Positions 6,427 to 10,349 of a DNA stretch of 10,349 nucleotides are shown one piece after another; the stretch's first letter is position 1; every line of letters begins with the position of its first letter. The DNA is from DALYJJ01 sp031969915 (lineage in GTDB: Bacteria > Acidobacteriota > Terriglobia > Bryobacterales > Bryobacteraceae). The notes under the pieces are model-generated. The model saw nothing but the letters and a program-made list of their open reading frames with translations. It ran no database searches and had not been told where the DNA came from. Position numbers and translations under genes: made by a program. The stretch spans positions 1-10,349 of the forward strand of contig DALYJJ010000187.1 in assembly GCA_031969915.1 (NCBI GenBank). The letters run 5' to 3'.

Positions 6427-7146
6427 CTACTTCTTGCCCTTTTTCGCTACCTTCTTGGCGGCGGGTTTCTTGGGGGCGGGTTTCTTGGCGGCAGTCTTTT
6501 TCGCCGGGGCCTTCTTCGCGGGTGCTTTCTTGGCGGCCTTCTTGACGGCGACCTTCTTTGCCGGCTTCCCGGCGGCTTTCTTCGCGGCTGCCTTCTTCAC
6601 GACTGCTTTCTTCACGGGAGCCTTCGCGGCGACCTTCTTCACGGGAGCCTTCGCGGCGACCTTCTTCGCGGGAGCCTTGGCAGCGGCTTTCTTCACGGGA
6701 GCCTTGGCGGCTACCTTTTTCGCCGCGGGCTTAGCCGCGGCTTTCTTGACCGCGGGCTTGGCGGCGGGCTTCGGTGCGGCACTCGCAGCGGGTTTCTTCG
6801 CAGCAGGCTTTTTCGCAGCAGGCTTGGGCGGCGCCTTGGCAGCGGGCTTTTTCTCCGGCGCGGGAGCCGCGACGGGCGCAGGCTCGGGATCGGGCACCGG
6901 TTCGTGGGAAGGCTCAGGCGGCTCGGGGGCCTCGCTCGCGAACGCCGGTTCGGCCGCTGGTTCGGGCTCGGCCGCAGCGGGCTCGGCCGTCGGTTCCAGG
7001 CTCGTCACATCATCCATTTCGTCTTCCATCTCATCCTCGTCGGTATCGTACTCGCTTAACTCCGACCTCTCGTCGATGTGTCCCTCGTCGTATTCGAGGT
7101 CATCGAGGTCGTCGTCGTCGACTGCGAGCGCGCGCAGTTCGAACAT
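6427..7146 (-). CDS. Histone H1-like Lys/Ala/Pro-rich protein with acidic N-terminal region
   Basis: A 239-residue, probably disordered protein with three zones. Residues 1-48 are strongly acidic (VDDDDLDDLEYDEG, DTDEDEMEDEMDD). Residues 49-98 are Pro/Glu/Ala-rich. Residues 99-239 are almost only Lys, Ala, Pro and Val, with AAKK/APAKK repeats like the C-terminal tail of eukaryotic H1 and bacterial HctB/AlgP-type proteins. The basic tail should bind DNA or RNA without sequence specificity and so compact the nucleoid. The acidic head could compete with DNA for the tail or recruit a partner; that is inference. Residues 143-178 are four copies of a 9-residue repeat (KKVAAKAPV). A consensus AGGAGG (7160-7155 on the - strand), 8 nt before ATG, fixes the start and predicts strong translation. 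It follows the methyltransferase gene after 76 bp that contain a promoter-like sequence, so it is probably transcribed at least partly alone. Low-complexity composition makes homology searches unreliable here. Confidence 0.85.
   Translation of the reverse strand: MFELRALAVDDDDLDDLEYDEGHIDERSELSEYDTDEDEMEDEMDDVTSLEPTAEPAAAEPEPAAEPAFASEAPEPPEPSHEPVPDPEPAPVAAPAPEKKPAAKAPPKPAAKKPAAKKPAASAAPKPAAKPAVKKAAAKPAAKKVAAKAPVKKAAAKAPAKKVAAKAPVKKVAAKAPVKKAVVKKAAAKKAAGKPAKKVAVKKAAKKAPAKKAPAKKTAAKKPAPKKPAAKKVAKKGKK
6613..6720 (-). repeat. 27-bp in-frame tandem repeat, four units
   Basis: Four consecutive 27-bp units encode KKVAAKAPV, KKAAAKAPA, KKVAAKAPV and KKVAAKAPV (residues 143-178 of the histone-like protein). 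The TTCTTC(A/G)CGGGAG core recurs at exact 27-bp steps on the + strand. Two neighbouring units share long identical stretches (TTCGCGGCGACCTTCTTC), which points to recent duplication or slippage. Because the period is a multiple of three, copy-number change would keep the frame and only lengthen or shorten the basic tail. Confidence 0.85.
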
Positions 7147-7177
7147 TTTCCGTGCCTCCTGTGCTCGGTCAAGAGAT

Positions 7178-7205
7178 AGAATAACTCGATTCTGAATGAA
7201 GGCAA
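7178..7205 (-). promoter_or_regulatory. Candidate promoter of the histone-like gene
   Basis: On the - strand TTGCCT (7205-7200) and TATTCT (7183-7178) are separated by 16 bp and each matches the sigma-70 consensus at four of six positions. Transcription would begin near 7171, giving a leader of about 25 nt that contains the AGGAGG ribosome site at 7160-7155. It lies just after the methyltransferase stop codon, so it would let the histone-like gene be expressed independently of the upstream pair. Confidence 0.4.
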
Positions 7206-7222
7206 GAGAGAAATGAGCGTGC

Positions 7223-7909
7223 TCAGGCGCCGCGCAGCGCGGCGGTCCGCCAGACGCCGAGAGCCTTGTCGCGGTAGGCTCCGCCGGCCTCCTGGCAGCC
7301 CTCGATGAGGACCGCTACGGGCGGCGGCAGATGGAACGGGTGCAGCGTGAAATTAAGCGGGCGCCAGTCGCCGTCTTCAATGTCGCGGTTTGCGCCGAGT
7401 TCGAGGAACGTCGTCATGATGACGAACTGAGCCTCGCTGCGCCGGATGTTTTCGAACGCGAGCGCGATATTGGCGTAGCTCAGGTGGACCAGGCAGTCGC
7501 GGCACAAGATGGCATCGGCGGGAGGCAGCGGATCGCGGGTCAGGTCGAGGTGCAGGAACTGGCGATCCGGGCGAGCGTACCGCTCACGGTTCTGGGCCAC
7601 GAGGCCGGACACGATGTCGGCGCCGATGTAGGGGATTCCCAGGTCCACGGCCGAGAGCCAATGGAAATCGCCGCAGGGGATGTCGAGGAGCGAGTGAGCG
7701 CCGATGTCCGCCAGCAAACGGGGCAGCCCTTCGCGCAGGCTCCCGGTTTCCGAGAGCGTGGAGCCTTCGCCCGAGCGGGACTCCTCACTGCTCCAGAGGT
7801 TTTCGCTGTAGATCTGTTCGAAGCGTTCGCGCAGGTCGAGCGGCGCGAGACGCTCGCGGTTCTGTGCGAAGCGCTGTTGGGCGACGACGTTGGGCCTGGA
7901 ATCGTCCAC
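7223..7909 (-). CDS. Class I SAM-dependent methyltransferase
   Basis: A cytoplasmic protein of 228 residues with a Rossmann-type methyltransferase core. Motif I is LLDIPCGDFHWL (74-85), the SAM-binding glycine loop. The acidic residue expected at the end of strand 2 is D98 in YIGADIV. FLHLDL (118-123) and AILCRDCLVHLSYANI (133-148) match motifs III and IV. The segment ENLWSSEESRSGEGSTLSET (36-55) before motif I resembles uncharacterised methyltransferases often found near surface-polysaccharide genes. No glycosyltransferase is present here, so the acceptor remains unknown. The start is a GTG, 7 bp after the stop of the lytic transglycosylase gene. Its weak ribosome site (TAGGT) overlaps that stop codon, so translation is probably coupled. 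The PxxxL.PFxLPPP region near the C-terminus (190-198) could be part of the substrate lid. Confidence 0.85.
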   Translation of the reverse strand: MDDSRPNVVAQQRFAQNRERLAPLDLRERFEQIYSENLWSSEESRSGEGSTLSETGSLREGLPRLLADIGAHSLLDIPCGDFHWLSAVDLGIPYIGADIVSGLVAQNRERYARPDRQFLHLDLTRDPLPPADAILCRDCLVHLSYANIALAFENIRRSEAQFVIMTTFLELGANRDIEDGDWRPLNFTLHPFHLPPPVAVLIEGCQEAGGAYRDKALGVWRTAALRGA

Positions 7910-7916
7910 CGGGGAC

Positions 7917-9602
7917 CTAGCGGCGCGCGGCTACGGCTCCGCTGTTCCGGAAGCCCTTGCGGCCTTTGGACGATTTCGCCGCGGACTGAGCGCCAGAGCG
8001 CCTGGAACGGGCGACGGTTCGTTTCCCCGAGGGCTTTGCCTTGACGGCGGTCTTGGGTTTCGCCGACTTGACGACCGGCTCTTTGTAGGCGGCCGGGATG
8101 AGGAGCCGGTCGCCCGCTTCCGGGCTGTCGAGAGCGGGGGTTCCATTCGCGGAGGCCAGGGCCGCCACGGGCGTACTGTAGCGCTTGGCGATGACGGATA
8201 GCGTTTCGCCGTGGCCGACGCGATGAAGGCGCCAACTCGCGCGCCGGGACTCGGGGACGGACTCGAGGGCTTCCCTCACTAACGCGGCGGCGCCCTTGGG
8301 AACATGCAACGAGTAGCCGGCGGGCGCGACGCCCTTGAGGAGAGCGGGATTCAACTCGCGGATCTCGGTGACCGGACGTTCGGCGGCGTCGGCGATAAGC
8401 AGCACGTTCGTAGGTGCATCGAGGTCGACGGTCTCGTACTCCAGCGCCGGCTCTAATTCCACATCGTCCAGTCCGTAATGCTTGGGGTTCTTGACGATGA
8501 TGGTCATGGCCAGGATGGCGGGCACGTAGTTGCGGGTTTCCCTGGGCAGGGCGTTCTTCTCGCGGAGCACCCAATAGTCGGCGTAGCCGGTGCGCTGCAC
8601 GGCGCGGTCGACGCAACCGGGGCCGCAGTTGTAGGCCGCCATAGCCAGGTGCCAATCGCCGAACTGGGTGTAGAGATCGCGGAGGTGTTTCGCGGCGGCC
8701 CGAGTGGCCTTTTCGGGATCGAAGCGGTCGTCGGTGGTGGCGGTCTGCTTGAGGTCGTACTCGCGGCCGGTCGTCTTGAGGAACTGCCACATGCCGCCCG
8801 CGGCCTTGTGGGACATGGCGCGTGGAAGGAAGGCCGATTCGGCCTGCGCGAGCATGATCAATTCCTGCGGCACGCCCTCCTCGTCGAGGATGCGCGAGAT
8901 CATCTGCCGGTACCGCCCGCTTCGGCGCAGCCCGTAGGAGAGCATGCGGCGGCCGCGCTCACTCGAGAAGAAGTTCACGTAACTCAAGACGGCTTCGTTC
9001 ACCGTGAGGGGCAACTGGGAGGCGGTGGCCCGCACCTCTTCGAGAACCTTGCTCTTGAGCTTGGGATCCACCGGGAAGGTCATTTCGAGCAGGGCTTCGA
9101 GGGGGGACTTGTCGAAGACGGGGTTCTCGGTTTCGTCGGCGCTTTCGGTGTTTACGTCGTAGCGGTGGATGGAGCGAACGAGCTCCTCGAACTTCCGCTC
9201 GACGAGGGCGCGGTCAGTGGTTTCGGGGGCGTCGAGCAGGGCGTCGAGGGCGAGGTCGAACTCGCGGCGGGCGTCGTCGGCGCGGCCTTCGAGGTAGAGT
9301 TTCTTGCCTTCGAGGTAGTGACGGTCGGCTTTGCGGACCGCCTCAGAGAAGGTGGGGGCGTGGGCGACGGCGGGCTGGAGAAAGGTGGCGGGGGCATCCT
9401 TTAGATACAAGTTGGGCTGGACCTTGGGGGGTTCCAGGGCGGCGACGGCCTCGGCGGCGGCACTCGGCGCGTTGGGCGACGGCGGGAGGAACGACATGCC
9501 GAACGGATCCATGCGCGCTTGGGAACAGCCAGTGAGGAGAAGGAGGAGGGAACAACAGGAGAGGATGATGACAACCGACCAGCGGTTATTTTGAACCATC
9601 AT
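7917..9602 (-). CDS. MltD-like lytic murein transglycosylase lipoprotein with LysM domain
   Basis: Cleaves peptidoglycan glycan strands, leaving 1,6-anhydro-MurNAc ends, from a lipid anchor in the envelope. The product is 561 residues (numbered from the first ATG). Residues 8-26 form a lipoprotein signal with lipobox LLTGC (C26 lipidated). A helical, TPR-like stretch follows (84-125: HYLEGKKLYLEG, ARREFDLAL). The SLT domain covers about 240-375, with catalytic E255 in AQAESAF, then MSHKAAGGMWQF (263-274), DPEKATRAAAKHLRDL (295-310), MAAYNCGPG (321-329) and ETRNYVPAILA (355-365), as in MltD. A degenerate LysM-like segment lies at 396-436. One clear LysM is at 459-504 (HRVGHGETLSVIAKRYS, GDRLLIP). 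The last 55 residues are a Lys/Arg/Ser/Ala tail not typical of MltD. GAAGG lies 3 nt before the first ATG and 6 nt before a second ATG at 9599, which is the better-spaced start. It heads a two-gene unit with the methyltransferase. Confidence 0.93.
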   Translation of the reverse strand: MMVQNNRWSVVIILSCCSLLLLLTGCSQARMDPFGMSFLPPSPNAPSAAAEAVAALEPPKVQPNLYLKDAPATFLQPAVAHAPTFSEAVRKADRHYLEGKKLYLEGRADDARREFDLALDALLDAPETTDRALVERKFEELVRSIHRYDVNTESADETENPVFDKSPLEALLEMTFPVDPKLKSKVLEEVRATASQLPLTVNEAVLSYVNFFSSERGRRMLSYGLRRSGRYRQMISRILDEEGVPQELIMLAQAESAFLPRAMSHKAAGGMWQFLKTTGREYDLKQTATTDDRFDPEKATRAAAKHLRDLYTQFGDWHLAMAAYNCGPGCVDRAVQRTGYADYWVLREKNALPRETRNYVPAILAMTIIVKNPKHYGLDDVELEPALEYETVDLDAPTNVLLIADAAERPVTEIRELNPALLKGVAPAGYSLHVPKGAAALVREALESVPESRRASWRLHRVGHGETLSVIAKRYSTPVAALASANGTPALDSPEAGDRLLIPAAYKEPVVKSAKPKTAVKAKPSGKRTVARSRRSGAQSAAKSSKGRKGFRNSGAVAARR

Positions 9603-9605
9603 GAA

Positions 9606-9610
9606 CCTTC
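9606..9610 (-). promoter_or_regulatory. Ribosome site deciding the lytic transglycosylase start
   Basis: GAAGG on the - strand is followed by TTC and two consecutive ATG codons. The spacing is 3 nt to the first (9602) and 6 nt to the second (9599). Normal spacing favours the second, which would remove one Met from the signal peptide and change nothing else. Confidence 0.5.
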
Positions 9611-9635
9611 GTTTATGAATTAACGGTTACATCGG

Positions 9636-9679
9636 AGTACGAATCTACGAATGTACTACGGCCCGCAGGGGTGGGTCAA
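9636..9679 (-). promoter_or_regulatory. Candidate promoter and dyad upstream of the lytic transglycosylase gene
   Basis: On the - strand TTGACC (9679-9674) and TACATT (9655-9650) are 18 bp apart, matching consensus at five and four of six positions. Transcription would start near 9643, about 40 nt before the ATG. The -10 region overlaps an inverted repeat, AGTAC (9636-9640) with GTACT (9653-9657), and an 8-bp direct repeat TACGAATC/TACGAATG (9638-9653). A regulator bound there would block this promoter. No factor is identified. No convincing promoter for the divergent transporter gene was found in the same 112-bp gap. Confidence 0.3.
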
Positions 9680-9703
9680 TCGCTTCAGGATGGGGTCCGG
9701 GAT

Positions 9704-9708
9704 GGAGG
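9704..9708 (+). promoter_or_regulatory. Shine-Dalgarno site fixing the GTG start of the MFS gene
   Basis: GGAGG at 9704-9708 lies 6 nt before GTG at 9715. The next in-frame candidate, GTG at 9772, has no such site, so 9715 is the preferred start. Confidence 0.75.
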
Positions 9709-9714
9709 GCAAGA

Positions 9715-10349
9715 GTGAGCGAGACGGAAAGGCTGACGCCGCCCTGCCCGTTGCGTGATGATGTCCAGAGCGTGGAAACGATCAAAGACAGTCCCGGGCG
9801 GTACGCATGGCTGGTTGTGGCGTTGCTGGTGCCGGTGGCGTTGCTGAATTACCTGGACCGGCAGATGCTTGCGGGGATGAAGTTCTCCCTGATGGCGGAC
9901 CTGCCGGACATCGGCTCCGAGGCGAACTGGGGCAAGATCCTGGCGCTGTTCAAATGGACCTATGCGTTTCTGAGCCCTGTCGGGGGCTATCTGGCGGACC
10001 GGTTCAGCCGGCGCCACGTCATCGCCGGGAGCCTGCTGGTCTGGTCGGCGGTTACCTGGGCCACGGGACACGCGGCCAACTTCGAGCAGTTGCTGATCAC
10101 GCGGGCGGTGATGGGGATCAGCGAAGCCTTCTACATGCCCGCCGCGCTGGCGCTGATTGCCGACTACCATGCCGGCGGAACGCGGTCGCGCGCGGTGGGC
10201 ATGCACCAGATGGGCATCTACGCGGGCGTGATCATCGGCGGCTTCAGCGGGTATGCGGCCGATCATCCGAATCTCGGATGGCGGTGGATGTTCGAGGCAT
10301 GCGGAATGGCCGGCGTGCTCTACGCCGTGCCGCTGTTCCTGCTGGTCCG
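9715..10349 (+). CDS. MFS transporter, N-terminal part (runs off window)
   Basis: The first 211 residues of a Major Facilitator Superfamily inner-membrane transporter; the remaining half lies beyond the right edge. A hydrophilic N-terminus of about 28 residues precedes TM1 (YAWLVVALLVPVALLNYLDR, 30-49). The NYLDR signature is typical of anion:cation symporter-type and related MFS members. The loop between TM2 and TM3 carries motif A, GGYLADRFSRRH (90-101). TM4 begins at R130 in RAVMGISEAFYMPAALALIA, and GIYAGVIIGGFSGY (167-180) lies in TM5. About six membrane segments fit in this part, as expected for half of a 12-TM protein. Substrate cannot be told; organic anions or sugar acids are common for the group. 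The start is GTG with a consensus GGAGG 6 nt upstream. It diverges from the lytic transglycosylase gene across 112 bp. Confidence 0.9.
   Translation, partial: MSETERLTPPCPLRDDVQSVETIKDSPGRYAWLVVALLVPVALLNYLDRQMLAGMKFSLMADLPDIGSEANWGKILALFKWTYAFLSPVGGYLADRFSRRHVIAGSLLVWSAVTWATGHAANFEQLLITRAVMGISEAFYMPAALALIADYHAGGTRSRAVGMHQMGIYAGVIIGGFSGYAADHPNLGWRWMFEACGMAGVLYAVPLFLLV

Noticed and set aside
6613..6720. 27-bp repeats as a CRISPR array
   Set aside because: The units are directly adjacent with no spacers, diverge slightly, and keep a coding frame.
6434..7195. 253-codon + strand frame encoding a Phe/Ala/Gly-rich 'membrane' protein
   Set aside because: It is the mirror of the Lys/Ala codons of the histone-like gene; the - strand frame has a consensus ribosome site and a meaningful composition.
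8478..9404. 308-codon + strand frame over the transglycosylase gene
   Set aside because: Gly/Val/Glu-rich antisense translation without motifs; the - strand frame has the lipobox, SLT and LysM domains.
9685..10266. 193-codon - strand frame opposite the MFS gene
   Set aside because: Arg/His/Pro-rich antisense product; the + strand has TM segments, MFS motif A and a consensus ribosome site.

Overview
The window reads as chromosomal DNA of a high-GC member of the Acidobacteriota, most likely a Bryobacterales/Solibacter-type organism. This is inferred from protein style, not from a marker gene. The main clues are the very large Oar-like TonB receptor with an N-terminal carboxypeptidase-regulatory-like domain, the HipA-like kinase with the RKMRGGAQAHL start, the small double zinc-ribbon protein and the Lys/Ala-rich histone-like protein. 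There is no rRNA, tRNA or CRISPR array. The only sign of mobile DNA is a pair of 20-bp direct repeats at the left edge that looks like the end of an insertion sequence.

Left part (1-3881): the possible IS end (4-54) is followed by an intrinsic-terminator-like hairpin (119-151). Then comes a 1195-residue TonB-dependent receptor (228-3815, +) closed by a textbook Rho-independent terminator (3841-3881). Middle (3917-6079, all -): a compact cluster transcribed in the order HipA-like kinase, class IV aminotransferase, double zinc-ribbon protein, with gaps of 26 and 37 bp. Diverging from it is an 80-residue uncharacterised protein (6131-6373, +).

Right part (6427-9602, all -): an MltD-like lytic transglycosylase lipoprotein with a LysM domain lies 7 bp upstream of a SAM-dependent methyltransferase. 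After a 76-bp gap with a promoter-like sequence comes a histone-H1-like protein with an acidic head and a (K/A/P)n tail built partly from a 27-bp tandem repeat. An MFS transporter (9715 to the window edge, +, incomplete) diverges from the transglycosylase gene.

Functionally this is mostly envelope and housekeeping material: outer-membrane uptake, peptidoglycan turnover, solute transport and probable nucleoid organisation. I see no complete novel defence or biosynthetic system. The parts most worth a second look are the antitoxin-less HipA-like kinase operon, the bipolar histone-like protein with its in-frame repeat, and the IS-like repeats next to the receptor gene.
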